Assembly (NCBI RefSeq): GCF_036370855.1
Contig: NW_026991398.1
Span: forward strand, 2,604,001 to 2,668,000
Direction of reading: 5' to 3'
DNA from: Dromaius novaehollandiae
Lineage: Eukaryota; Chordata; Aves; Casuariiformes; Dromaiidae
Length of the DNA: 64,000 nt
The position numbers were made by a program, and so were the translations under genes. The notes below the pieces were generated by a model. It saw only the letters and a program-made list of their open reading frames with translations. It was not told the origin of the DNA and did no database searches. Of the stretch, positions 22,854 to 33,584 are shown piece by piece (position 1 is the first letter of the stretch; each line of letters begins with the position of its first letter).

Positions 22854-25137
22854 GTAAGTCTCTGGCTGCAGGGCAACACTGCTGTGGTTCCCAGAGGTTT
22901 CTTCTGCAGCTGGCACCTTCCAGAGCTGATAGGGTCTGTCAGGGTGGCTCTGCCAGCTTCTCCTGTTTGGAGCAGGTGGTGCTTTACAGCAGGGATTAGC
23001 TTCCACACTATCACAGGGACAGGGCATCATGGCTACCTTCTCCCAGGAACAGTGCATGGGTGTGAAGCCAGGGAGTGCACCCAGGTCTGCCCAATGCTGC
23101 ATTTCAGAGCAGTGTCCCTGTGCCCCAGGGTGCTGTGTTTCTGGGGCAGTGACTCTGCCTGCCCAGGGAACTCCCCATGATGGTGCTGCAGGGAGAAGCT
23201 GTGGGTGGAAGGAGTGACCCCCATCAGGGCAGGTTCCTTCTCCTCTTGAGAGGGTGCTGCATGGGTCAGGGCTGCTCTCAGCTCCAGCTCACCCCCAGCA
23301 CATTTTCTGAAGAGGACTTTTCACAAGGAAAGTTTATGCTGGTCATACCTGCAAAGGGCAGAGCTTTCCTTCCTCAGTCTGTGCTTAATCTCCTCATCTT
23401 TTGACAGGGCTGGAATGGAAACAGAGTTGTTTAGTTTAAAGTAACTGCAACTCCTAAACTGTTTCACAGAGAGATCAAAAGGTCTGCAAGGAACCTCAGC
23501 AAATCCCTTCAGCCACCCCTCTGCCTATGAGCAGCACCACCATAATCTTTATTAGCCTCCTCAGGGTTGGGCTTAGTTGCTCCTTAGCACCTGCAAACCT
23601 GAAGGTATCTGCCCCTGGGACAGTGCCAGGCAGCAGCAGGATGATGCATGAAGGAGAGGAAACTTCTCACAGGAAAGGCTGTGGGAGGGGGGATGTGGGC
23701 AATTCCCTGACAGCTTCTGCAATGCAGATGCCTTGCGCTGAGCCAGCCCCTGTGTCCCCTCTGCCACCCAGCAGAGCCTCTGCCCTCAAGGCCACAGCAT
23801 CCAGGGCAGGAGACACCTCCTTTGCAGTCCAGCCTCCAGGAGAGCAGATGTGCGTCTCTCCTGTAGGTGCCCACTTTACCACTGCCTGACAGAGGGGCTG
23901 AGAGCAAAACCTCCTCTGCAGGGGGATGTACTGCACAGCTGAGTAAGATGCAGGCTTTCCTGCGTGCCCATCTGGAGGTGTTTGCATGGGAGTGAGGGGT
24001 CCAAGACCCCTCCTAGCCTGTGGGTCTTTGGGCCATGCAGTCTGTAGGGCTGGGGAATGCGCCAAGTCTCCCTAAGGAGACATCCCCTTTTGGACAATGC
24101 AACAGAAACACTTTTGCCCCTCAGGATTCTCTAGGAATGGAAAAAGCCAAGGATTTCTATCCCTTCAATAGATGTGCCCCATGTGTGGTGAGAAACTGTC
24201 CCACCACCCCAGTCCAAATACATGCTGCTGTTTGCTATCTCCATGTACCCAGTGTGGCAGATCATCTGGTGAGAGCTAAGGAACTGCAGTTACAGGTGAG
24301 TTTCAGATATGAAAAATCCGTTTTGTTCTGGAGTCATACTTGTGGTTTGGCTGCGTATCAGGACTACACTTGTGTGCACACCCAGAGCACTTTGGTCATT
24401 AGCTCCTTGCCTGGCCCGAGAATTTCCTGGCCAGTCATCTGCACAAATGGACAGGTTTTCATGAGAGGATGGACCAGCTTGAAGCTAGATGATTGACTGG
24501 ACCTAGACAATTAAATAGTTATGGCAGCCCTGCAGGTGGGAATTTCTGAAGGTTCTAGAAATCCGCCCCATGGCAAATCCTGCTGTGTCTAGTCCAATTT
24601 GTATGCCGAAATGTGTTGATAAATATCCTGGGTGGAGTGTCCCAAAGTATCCTTGCTGCAACAGTGATCTGATTGTGCATAGCTAAGACATTTGTAAAGA
24701 GTCAAATACAAAGTGTTCCTGCAGTCACATACTATGCAGTTAAGGTGTATCAAGAGCAATGAATTATGCATGTGCTGGGTGGTCACGTGGGTCCCCAGCC
24801 AACTGGATTAGACCTAAGCTAACCAGGGTTTCAGGAGTCTCACCTACTCCAGCTGACAGCACTGCAAGGTCACTTTGTCACTGCACAATGACTGACCATC
24901 CTGTTTTGATTCTGAGTGTGTGTGTAACAAGCAGGGCTGACTCCTCTGGAGCCCGTGGACAGAGGACCCTGTTCCCCATGGCAGACTCCGAAAGCACAGA
25001 CTAGAGCAGAAGTAGAGGAGGTGAAGGAAGGTCCTGCTGTTAAGGAGAAAGGACATGTGGGCAGTTGCTTAGAGAAACGGTGTGGGTTTTGTTCAAAGTC
25101 GGTCCTAACTTGTCAATATCTTCTCCTCCCTGCACAG
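22854..25137 (+). other. OR-II 5' UTR intron
   Basis: Begins with GTAAGT and ends at CCTGCACAG (acceptor AG 25136-25137), with a branch-point-like TCCTAAC at 25102-25108. Its first part is colinear with the other OR introns, and the CCTCTGGAGCC block recurs near 24942. The middle (24.1-24.85 kb) is AT-richer and has no counterpart in the other introns, so I read it as an insertion or replacement of unknown origin. No gene seen. Confidence 0.55.
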
Positions 25138-25161
25138 TCCCCCACAGCCCAGAGGAAGCAA

Positions 25162-26097
25162 ATGTTCAACAGCAGCTCGCTTAATGAGTTCCTCCTCCTG
25201 GGGTTCGCAGACACACGGGAGCTGCAGCTCTTGCACTTCTCGCTCTTCCTGGGCATCTACCTGGCTGCCCTCCTGGGCAACGGCCTCATCATCACAGCCA
25301 TAGCCTGCGACCATCACCTCCACACCCCCATGTACTTCTTCCTCTTCAACCTCTCCATCCTCGACCTTGGCACAATCTCCACCACTGTCCCCAAATCCAT
25401 GGTCAATTCTCTGTGGGATACCAGGGCCATTTCCTACTCAGGATGTGCTGCCCAGGTCTTTTTGTTTCTCTTCTTAATTTCAGCAGAATATTTCCTTCTC
25501 ACAGTCATGGCGTATGACCGCTTTATTGCCATCTGCAGACCTCTGCACTACAGCATGCTCATGGGCAGAAGAGCTTGTGTTAGAATGGCAGCAGCTGCCT
25601 GGGGCAGTGGTTTTCTCAATGCTCTCCTGCACACTGGGAACACATTTTCAATACCACTCTGCCAAGGCAACACAGTGGGCCAGTTCTTCTGTGAAATCCC
25701 CCAGATCCTCAAGCTCTCCTGCGCAGACTCCTACCTCAGGGAAGTGGGGATTCTTGTGTTTAGTGTCTTTTTAGTCTTTGTGTGTTTCATTTTCATTGTG
25801 GTGTCCTACGTGCAGATCTTCACTGCTGTGCTGAGGATCCCCTCTGAGCAGGGCCGGCACAAAGCCTTTTCCATGTGCCTCCCGCACCTGGCCGTGGTCT
25901 CCCTGTTTATCAGCACTGGCATGTTTGCCTACCTGAAGCCCCCCTCCCTCTCCTCCCCAGCTCTGGATCTGGTGGTGGCTGTTCTGTACTCGGTGGTGCC
26001 TCCAGCAGTGAACCCCCTCATCTACAGCATGAGGAACAAGGAGCTCAAGGAGGCACTGAGGAAACTGATCCAATGGGTCCAATGTCAGCACCAATAA
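25162..26097 (+). CDS. OR-II: olfactory receptor, OR14-like, full length
   Basis: A 311-residue odorant receptor, a seven-TM GPCR of ciliary membranes that couples to Golf. Family marks in order: N-glycosylation site NSS (residues 3-5); GN of TM1 (39-40); LHTPMY in loop 1 (53-58); disulfide Cys95; MAYDRF ending TM3 (116-121); loop-2 cysteines 167, 177 and 187; SY in TM5 (215-216); KAFSMCLPHL entering TM6 (234-243); NPLIYSMRNKEL in TM7 (284-295). All seven TM segments are present and the frame is unbroken. I chose the ATG just after the splice acceptor (25136-25137); an upstream in-frame ATG at 24955 lies in the intron. Unlike its relatives it has Gly173 for Asp in extracellular loop 2, and starts MFNSS rather than MSNSS. 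Its 3' half is duplicated just downstream. Confidence 0.95.
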   Translation: MFNSSSLNEFLLLGFADTRELQLLHFSLFLGIYLAALLGNGLIITAIACDHHLHTPMYFFLFNLSILDLGTISTTVPKSMVNSLWDTRAISYSGCAAQVFLFLFLISAEYFLLTVMAYDRFIAICRPLHYSMLMGRRACVRMAAAAWGSGFLNALLHTGNTFSIPLCQGNTVGQFFCEIPQILKLSCADSYLREVGILVFSVFLVFVCFIFIVVSYVQIFTAVLRIPSEQGRHKAFSMCLPHLAVVSLFISTGMFAYLKPPSLSSPALDLVVAVLYSVVPPAVNPLIYSMRNKELKEALRKLIQWVQCQHQ

Positions 26098-28300
26098 CCA
26101 TCCCATGTGCATCACCTCATCATTCCCAGGGTATCTGTGGTCACGGCTATAGGTTGTTCATTTCTTTCTCTTTTCTATGTTATATTCATTTTAAAAGGAA
26201 AATACTTAGCTTCATCCTGCTTCTCCTCAAGAATCTCTCATCTTAATCTGACCCAGAGAACCTGTTGAAGCAGGAAGCCAGGCTTCCTCCTTCATCAGCA
26301 GAGGTGGGGGAACCTCAGAGCCTCCTAGTCTGAGCTCCCTCAGATGCCCTCAGGGCAATGAGGAGAGTTTCCCTTTGCAGTGTCTCTTTCGGCACTGACA
26401 CCCAGGGACCTCAAGGGGTCAGTCAGGCTTGTATAAGTATAGACGGGATGAGACCATAGGTCCCGTGTCCTTTAGGAGAGCTCAGCTCCCCTGCCAGAGT
26501 CAGGGTGTGATCTCACACCCGTCTCCTGTGAGGGTGGCAGCTGGCTGTCACCATGGGCTGGTCCCTTCCCTCTCCAGTGCGCCAATGTTCACAGCAGAGC
26601 AGGAGGGGAGGGGAGGAGAGTCTGGATGCAGCCTGTGGGGACAGACCCTTTTCCTCTCAGGACCGTCCCAACACTGCCACAGCAGGCATTTCCTTGCTGC
26701 AGCCTTTGCATGGGGGCTGCAGCTTTCTGTGAGACACATCCACCAACAGCAGCAGGACTTTCTCTTTTCAGAGCTTTGCTCCTCATTTCCACACTGTCCT
26801 GCTGTGCTCTCATGTGTGTATATGGCCTCAGTGCTCTTGTAACATGGTGCTTCCTTGTGCATTTCTGTGAGCTCAGGCATCACCAGGCCCTGGGCACCCT
26901 TATGCCAGATCTGGATTGAAAATATGAAAAATAACATTTATATGTTATATGAAAATATGAAAATAACATTTCCATGTGACCTGCCTGAAGTCCAGATTTT
27001 CTTCAGAAGATGGAGTCAAAAATATGCTCAAGACAATGCACCACCAAGGGATCCAGTGTTCTGCTTGTGAACTCCATGGGAGCCAGGGGATGAGCTCAGA
27101 GTCCCCAGTAATCTGTTAGGGACTGAGGGTTGGATTCAGAGCTCATCTCTCAGTGACCAGTGCCAGTGGAGATGGTGAATGGTGTCTGAATTACCTTCCC
27201 AGGGCTGTCTCACAGGTGACAGTGCTGATGACAGATGCCCATCCTTCTGGAGGGGAATCTGAAGCCCCAGGAGAGCTCAGGGGATCTCCAGGGACAGCGT
27301 GTACCTGGGGGAGGGCAGTGAGTGGAGCCTCACAAAGTGAAGGATGGTCCAGAGTGGAGTGACCAGAAGGTAGAGCACTAAATCCAGGCATGCATGGGGA
27401 AACGAGGGCTCTGCAATCCCTGGAGAGGCAGTGGGGACCCAGGAGTCCCAGGGAAGGGGCCCTGGAGAGTGATTCCTGCACCCTCAGTGAAACACGACAG
27501 GCTGGAGCTGGTGCCCACCCAAACACATCTCCCGCCATTGCCAACACCCTGGGGTCACTCTGAGCACAGTCCATGAGCGCAGAGCTGTGCCAGCAGTATC
27601 AGTGGTGGTGATCCCTGTCCAGCTGGGTCTGCTTCCTGCCCCAACAGCTCAGCCAGTGTGGAATAACCCCGTAGCCTCACAGCCCACTCGCCCTGCAGAG
27701 CAGCACCACCAGCCAGGGGCCCTGCAGGGAGCACAGGGCAGGGGTGCAGGAACAGCCAGGCCAGCATGGACACAGTGACCTGGGGAAAGGCTCTCTGGGG
27801 AGCGGGGATGTCCCAGCGGAAAAGCAGGGCAGCATTCAGACATAGGAAATGAGAAGGAGAAACAGGTTTCTCTGGTCACCAGCTTGGGGCAGGCTGCTCT
27901 GTCCCTGGGGCAGCAGGAGCTGCTGGAGGGGCTGCAGGGCCAGGGCTCTGGTGCTGTGCTGGGCAGCGGGGTGGGCATGGAGGGGCTGCAGGCAGACAGG
28001 GAGGGGGATCTGCTGGGCACAAGAGCAGGGGAGACAGAGAGTGAGACTGAGAGTGACCAGTATCATTGCAAGGCCTCCCCCCCTTTGCTGGGGATCTGCT
28101 GCCCTTGTCCTTGGACTTGGCCTGAGTTATGCTGTGGACATGCCTGTGCCTGGCCCTGCATCTCTGGAGTGCTGACCTGACTCCCCATCTCTACCTCAGA
28201 CCTGCCTCCACACTACAGTGAGGAAGGTCCGGGCAAGGGACTCTGGGATCCAAAGAGAAGAAGCTTGTAGGTCCAAAAGGGGACCCTATATCCAAAACAG
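26098..28300 (+). repeat. OR-II 3' flank (first copy of a 2.6-kb tandem duplication)
   Basis: Matches 28743-32110 (minus the LTR) and, in large part, the inverted 3' flank of OR-IV at 45800-47660. No AATAAA is found at the position where the other copies have one: sequence runs from CATTTCCA (about 26966-26974) straight to TGCCTGAAG. Overlapping open frames at 27.2-28.1 kb recur in the second copy but are mere carry-over of GC-rich duplicated DNA. No gene recognised. Confidence 0.85.
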
Positions 28301-28301
28301 C

Positions 28302-28742
28302 CAAGGCAATGTTGTGGACCAGTTCTTCTGTGAACTTCCCCAGATCCTCAAGCTCTCCTGCTCAGACTCCTACCTCAGGGAAGTTGGGGTCATTGTGGTT
28401 AGAATTTGTTTAGGCTTTGGGTGTTTTGTTTTCACTGTGGTGTCCTACGTGCAGATCTTCAGTGTTGTGCTGAGGATCCCCTCTGAGCAGGGCCGGCACA
28501 AAGCCTTTTCCATGTGCCTCCCGCACCTGGCTGTGGTCTCCCTGTTCATCAGCACTGTCATGTTTGCCTCCCTGAAGCCCCCCTCCCTCTCCTCCCCAGC
28601 TCTGGACCTGGATCTGGTGGTGGCTGTTCTGTATGCGGTGGTGCCTCCAGCAGTGAACCCCCTCATCTACAGCATGAGGAACAAGGAGCTCAAGGAGGCA
28701 CTGAAGAAACTGATCCAATGGGTACCATGTCAGCACCTATAA
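28302..28742 (+). pseudogene. OR-II': 5'-truncated olfactory receptor pseudogene
   Basis: The OR match begins at the Gln equivalent to residue 168 of OR-II and runs in frame to the stop (146 codons). It holds loop-2 cysteines 177 and 187, TM5, KAFSMCLPHL, TM6 and NPLIYSMRNKEL of TM7. The N-terminus, TM1-TM4 and the upstream exon are missing. The frame stays open into unrelated upstream sequence (ATG at 28218), giving a spurious 174-codon frame. An Asp-Leu pair is duplicated before TM7 (ALDLDLVV). TM1-TM4 are required for a receptor, so it should be non-functional, although the frame has no stop. Confidence 0.93.
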
Positions 28743-30757
28743 CTATCCCATGTGCATCATCTCATCATTCCCAGGGTATTTGTGGTCATGGCTATGGGTT
28801 CTTCGTTTCTTTCTCTTTTCTATGTTATATTCGTGTTAAAAGGAAAATACTTAGGTTCATCCTGCTTCTCAAGAATCTCTCCTCTAAATCTGACCCAGAG
28901 ACCCTGTGGAAGTAGGAAAGCAGCTTCCTCCTTCATCAGCAGAGATGGGGGAACCTCATAGCCTCCTAGTCTGAGCTCCCTTGAATCACCCCCAGTGCAA
29001 TGAGGAGAGTTTCCCTTTGCAGTGCCTCTTTCGCCACTGACGCCAAGGGAACTCAGAGGGATGGAGCCAGGCTTGGACAAATAGAGACGGGGTGAGACCA
29101 TGGGTCCCATGCCCATTAGGAGAGCTCAGCTCCCCTGCACACAGTCAGGGTGTGATCTCACACCCCTCTTCTGCGAGGGTGGCAGCTGGCTGTCACTGTG
29201 GGCTGGTCCCTTCTCCCTACAGTGCTCCAATGCTCACAGCAGAGCAGGGGTGGAGGAGAGGAGAGTCTGGATGCAGCCTCTGGGGACAGCCCCTCTGCTC
29301 CTCAAGACCATTCCCCCACTACCACAGCAAGGTTTTCTTTGCTGCAGCCTTCCTGTGGGGGCTGCAGCTTTCCTGGAGACATGCCCACCAACCACACCAG
29401 CACTTTCTCCTGTCAGGGCTGCTCTCTTCACTTCCACACTGCTCTGCTGCGCTCTCATGTGTGAATATGGCCTAAGCGCTCTCCTAACATGGTGGTGGTA
29501 GGGTTGTGCTTCCCTGTGCATTCCTGTGAGCTCAGGCAGGACCAGGCAATGGGCATCCTTATGCCAGACGTGGCCTCCAGAATAACATTTCCATAATAAA
29601 AGAGGATCTCCTCAGTGCTGTGCCTGAAGTCTGGCCTTTCTTCAGAAGATGGAGTCAAAAATAGGCACCACAAAAACATTGCACCACAAAGGGGCTTGTT
29701 GTTCTGCTTGTGAACTCTGTGGGCTCCAAGGGATGAGCTCAGAGTCCCAGTGTGATCTGTTAAGGACTGATTGCTGGTTTGAGGGCTTATTTCTTGATGA
29801 CCAGTGCCAGTGGAGATGGGGAATGGTCTCTGAATTGCCTGCCCGGGGCTGTCCCATGGGTGACAGTGCTGATGAGAGATGCCCATCCTTCTGGAGGGGA
29901 ATCTGAAGCCCCAGGAGAGCTCAGGGGATCTCCAGGGACAGCGTGTACCTGGGGGAGGGCAGTGAGTGGAGCCTCACAAAATGAGGGATGGTCCATGGTG
30001 GAGTGACCAGAAGGGAAAGCACTAAATCCAGGTATGCAGGGGGAAACGAGGGCTCTGCAATCCCTGGAGAGGCAGTGGGGACCCAGGAGTCCCAGGGAAG
30101 GGGCCCTGGAGAGTGATTCCTGCACCCTCAGTGCAACACCACAGGCTGGAGCTAGTGCCCACCCAAACACATCTCCTGCCGTTGCAAACACCTGGGGTCA
30201 CTCTGAGCACAGACACCCGCCAGCAGTGTCAGTGGTTTTGAGCCCTGTCTGGCTGAGTCTGCTTCCTGCCCTGACCAGCATGGCTAGTGCAGAGTCAGGA
30301 GTCACCCTGTGCCCCCACAGCCCACTCGCCCTGCAGAGCAGCACCGCCAGCCCATGGCCTTGCAGGGAGCACAGGGCAGGGGTGCAGGAACAGCCAGGCC
30401 AGCACAGACACATTTGCCTGGGGAAAGGCTCTCTGGGGAGCGGGGATGTCCCAGGAGAAAAGCAGGGCAGCATCCAGAGAAAATGAGAAGGAGAAGCAGG
30501 TTTCTCTGGTCACCAGCTTGGGGCAGGCTGCTCTGTCCCTGGGGCAGCAGGAGCTGCTGGAGGGGCTGCAGGGCCAGGGCTCTGGTGCTGTGCTGGGCAG
30601 CGGGGTGGGCATGGAGGGGCTGCAGGCAGAGAGGGAGGGAGATCTGCTGGGCACAAGAGCAGGGGAGACAGAGAGTGTCCTGTGTCATTGCGGGGCCTCC
30701 TCCTCCATGTTGGGGATCTGCTGTCCTTGTCCTTGGGCCATGCCTGAGCTGTGCTGT
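28743..30757 (+). repeat. Second copy of the 2.6-kb tandem duplication (left part)
   Basis: Close copy of 26098-28130, including the OR 3' UTR and the GC-rich block with GGGCTGCAGG repeats near 30560-30630. It continues beyond the LTR at 31922-32110. The duplication therefore preceded the LTR insertion, or the LTR entered only this copy. Confidence 0.9.
29595..29600 (+). promoter_or_regulatory. Polyadenylation signal AATAAA behind OR-II'
   Basis: AATAAA about 850 bp after the pseudogene stop, in the context CATTTCCAT-AATAAA-AG. The inverted OR-IV flank has the same signal in the same context (CATTTCCAC-AATAAA-AG), at a similar distance from its stop. Confidence 0.6.
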
Positions 30758-31639
30758 TGTGGCGGACAGATGAATGAATTTTTTGCCTTAAACATTTCTT
30801 GGTGCATGGGGTGCAGGCAGGCCATAACCCCGAACAAGCCATCTGTCCCTGGCGGAAACAGGACTGGGCTGCTGCGACCCCCGAGATGGTCTCCCTGCGA
30901 CCACCCAGAACACACCGAGCCTGCACTGAACGAGACCGCAATCGGGCAGAGACTTTGGGATCTGGACTGTAAATTATTGTCCGTTTTTAGCACAACTTCT
31001 ATAAAACCTGCTTGGCATGAGTGGCTAAATTTGCTGAAGCCTTAGGCCGCACTCCCTAGTACAGTGAGAAAGGGCCCAGAGCTGCTGCAGGCGGGAATGA
31101 TAAGGGCGTTACCAGCAATTTGCATTCCTGTGCACTGCTGAAACGGTGCTAATTGCTGGAGTTACCACCTCTTTGTCAAGACCTTGAGAGATGATGGTGG
31201 GACCCGAGGAAGGAAGGCACACCTGTCTGCAGAAACTGCAACAGAAAAGATAAGGGAGAAAAGAAACAGCCTGCCTAGGAACAACGATGAGATCCAATAA
31301 GGAGCAGGAGACCCCAGACTCAAAAATTACTATTGGTCTGAACTACCACGTGGGGGGGTGGGAAACTTAATTTGAAAAAGCTATAATTGCCCAGGGATCT
31401 CTTTGTTCAGGGTCCCTCTTCGGAGGTACCCAACTCGAGCTGTAACCACTGCGCGCGTGTCATTCCGAGCTAACCTAGGGTCGGACCCAACTCGAGTTGT
31501 AATTACTGCACGCGCACCACCAAAACTTACACCCAGGGTGAAGAGGACCCACCTACCACCAGACGGGAGCCCCCCCCACTGCCGAGACTCCCAAAGGAAG
31601 AGGACCAACAGGACGCCGCTGGATCCACGGGTGGTGATA

Positions 31640-31689
<50 letters not shown>

Positions 31690-31916
31690 CCTCTCTTTTG
31701 TTTAATGTTGGTAAGATCTGTTTTTGTCTAGCTAGTTGCAGTATTCGCCATTGAATTATCCTATTTGACCACATACCCTATCTTTGTGTTAATAAATCTT
31801 AAAACTGGTTGGCTGGTGTCGTTTCACCTTAATTCAGTCCAAGGGCATCACGAACTTGGTCGTTTGGCCCCAAGGGGAGGGAGGTCGTCCTGAACGACTC
31901 CTTTCAGGCCGCGACA
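30758..31916 (+). mobile_element. Solo LTR of an endogenous retrovirus (1159 bp)
   Basis: Begins TGTGGCGG and ends CGCGACA, and is flanked on both sides by the 5-bp direct repeat GCTGT (30753-30757 and 31917-31921). The empty site is preserved in the other copy near 28128-28135 (ATGCTGTGGACATG). It has a TATA-like TTCTATAAAACC near 31000, a (CT)n tract, and AATAAA near 31790 followed by about 120 bp to the end, so the plus strand is the likely sense. A 5-bp duplication fits ERVL-type integrases better than the 4 or 6 bp of other classes, but this is only suggestive. No viral gene lies within it; it is the product of LTR-LTR recombination. Confidence 0.9.
31644..31685 (+). repeat. (CT)n microsatellite inside the LTR
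   Basis: About 20 uninterrupted CT units ending in CTTTCCCCC. The related LTR at 32.8-33.5 kb does not reach this position. Confidence 0.97.
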
Positions 31917-31921
31917 GCTGT

Positions 31922-32329
31922 GGACATGCCTGTCCTTGGCCCTGCACCTCTCAGGTGCTGACCTGACCCTGTCCCTCTCCTGCTGACCTGACTCCCTGTC
32001 TCTGCCTCAGACCTGCCCCCTCACTACAGTCAGGAAAGCCTTGGCAAGAAAAGCTGTGACCTGAGCAGATCCCCGGGAAGGTTGTAGGTACAAAAGGTGA
32101 CCCTAGCTCCATAGCAGCAACTCCTGCCTGGCAGCCAATTTAAAAGTGTAAGGAGAGCTTTGGATTTGGGACCTGTACCCAGGTAACACTGCACAGAAAG
32201 TCTTAGCTGGGCAAAAAAGTGAGCCAGGCACTTGGGCCTGATTTTATGATGCATAGTTATGACAACAGGTTTTTCTGCATGACAGCTCAAGTGTTCATGA
32301 ACCATTTGTGACAGGGTTCCTGCCGGGAA
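31922..32329 (+). repeat. Second copy of the tandem duplication (right part) and following spacer
   Basis: 31922-32110 matches 28133-28300, completing the duplicated unit interrupted by the LTR. Beyond about 32110 the sequence (CTAGCTCCATAGCAGCAACT) is what lay downstream of the unit before duplication. 32110-32329 holds nothing recognisable. Confidence 0.75.
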
Positions 32330-32795
32330 GAGTATGTTGTCAGGAGCACCAAGAGCGGGAGCAGACCTGGTTTGGGGGTGGTAACTGGGGTCAGGCACAG
32401 TCCAGCAAAGGCCAGATAAGATTGGAGGGCTCCAACCAGCCCTGCTTTGTGTGGCAGGTTGGACTGGAGACCTCCAGAGATCTCTTCCCACCAAAACTCC
32501 TCTGTGACTCCATGCATTCCTGCTCCTTGGCCTCTGCTCTGGCACAGGTGGCACAGGGACAAGAGCACCTGGGGCAGGGCAGAACGAGCCTGGTTGGGAG
32601 AGTTTCAGGGGGAAGATCCAACGGCCCCTGGCTCAGCCTTGGGCTTTGGAAAACTCCCTCATGCACCTCGAGAGGTTCCATCTGCCTCTTCCACCCTGCC
32701 CTGTGCTCCCCTCCCCTCAGCCGAAGCGGAGTCCAGCATTGCCTGGGCACTCTCTTCCTCATGGGGAGGAGAGGGAGGGCCTTCACCAGTGTTAA
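32330..32795 (+). repeat. Inverted-repeat partner of 45530-45980
   Basis: Reverse-complement similarity over some 450 bp, e.g. GGTTGGACTGGAGACCTCCA here against TGGAGGTCTCCAGTCCAACC there. The stretch with GAAGGGATCTCTGGAGGTC...CCAACC is reminiscent of a CR1 3' end, so an old CR1 fragment may be included. Non-coding. Confidence 0.75.
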
Positions 32796-32996
32796 AGAAT
32801 AGCGAACTGAAACTATCTAGAGGTAGCCGCTTAGCACAACTTTTATAAAACTTGCTTAGCATGAGGCGCTAAATTTGCTGAAGTCTTAGGCCGCACTTAG
32901 ATAAAATAATGAACTTTTACTTAGTCCAGTAAGAAAAGGCCCTCAGAGTTGGTTCCAGCTGGGAAGATAAGGAAGTTACAAGCAGTCTGCATTCCT

Positions 32997-33072
32997 GCGT
33001 CTCACACTCCCAAAGGGAGGGTGTCTGCAGGAATGCGTCTCACACTCCCAAAGGGAGGGTGTCAAGGCTTTG
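32997..33072 (+). repeat. 38-bp tandem duplication within the damaged LTR
   Basis: GCGTCTCACACTCCCAAAGG begins at both 32997 and 33035, and the two units are identical through GGGTGTC. Confidence 0.95.
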
Positions 33073-33154
33073 AAATAAGACCAGTGCAGGGCATTAGGAC
33101 CTTGAGGGACAAAGCCTTAGCTCACTGCTGGGGCAGTGTTGTTATGATTTAGAA

Positions 33155-33176
33155 TCTCCTCCTCCTCCTCCTCCTC
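33155..33176 (+). repeat. (CTC)n microsatellite
   Basis: Seven CTC units in the damaged LTR. Confidence 0.95.
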
Positions 33177-33584
33177 AGGACCTTAAGACACAACAGTAAG
33201 ACCCAAGAAAAACAGAGGTACAACCATCATCAGAGACTGCAAAAAACCAAGAATAAGGAGAAAAACAGCTTACCTCAGAATGACGATGAGACCCAATGAG
33301 GAGCAGGAGACCCCAGACCAAAAAATTACTATTGATCTAACTACTGCATGAGGGGTGGGAAATGTAAGCTGAAAAAACTATAATTGCCCAGGATTTGTTT
33401 ATGTTAGGGTCCCTCTTCGGAGGCACCCAGCTTGAGCTGTAATTACTGCATATGCATCATTAATATTTAATTATTTATTTTGTTTTGAGTTGGCTCCAAA
33501 CTTTTCTGCGGGAACCTAGGGTCGGGCCCTGTTATGGTGGCCGACAAGCCTATTTTCTGTAACATATACAATAAAAAAAGAAAT

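Larger units (their letters stand above)
32803..33546 (+). mobile_element. Damaged LTR related to the solo LTR
   Basis: Homologous to about 30985-31520 of the solo LTR, sharing blocks such as TTATAAAACTTGCTTAGCATGAG, CAGGAGACCCCAGAC and GGTCCCTCTTCGGAGG. It lacks the LTR's left portion and the region from the (CT)n tract through the AATAAA. It has gained an AT-rich insert of about 60 bp near 33455-33515. I find no flanking target duplication. It is a separate, older or rearranged insertion. Confidence 0.75.

Noticed and set aside
24955-25161. In-frame N-terminal extension of OR-II (ATG at 24955), and the similar one for OR-III (41826)
   Set aside because: The extensions cross the branch point and splice acceptor, differ between the two genes, and OR family proteins start at the M(S/F/T)NSSS position.
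28218-28301. Start codon giving a 174-codon protein for OR-II'
   Set aside because: The first 28 codons come from unrelated duplicated flank DNA; only the sequence from 28302 on is OR.
30758-33546. A complete provirus with LTRs at 30.8-31.9 and 32.8-33.5 kb
   Set aside because: Sequence between the two LTRs is duplicated OR flank, not viral genes. The first LTR has its own target duplication on both sides.
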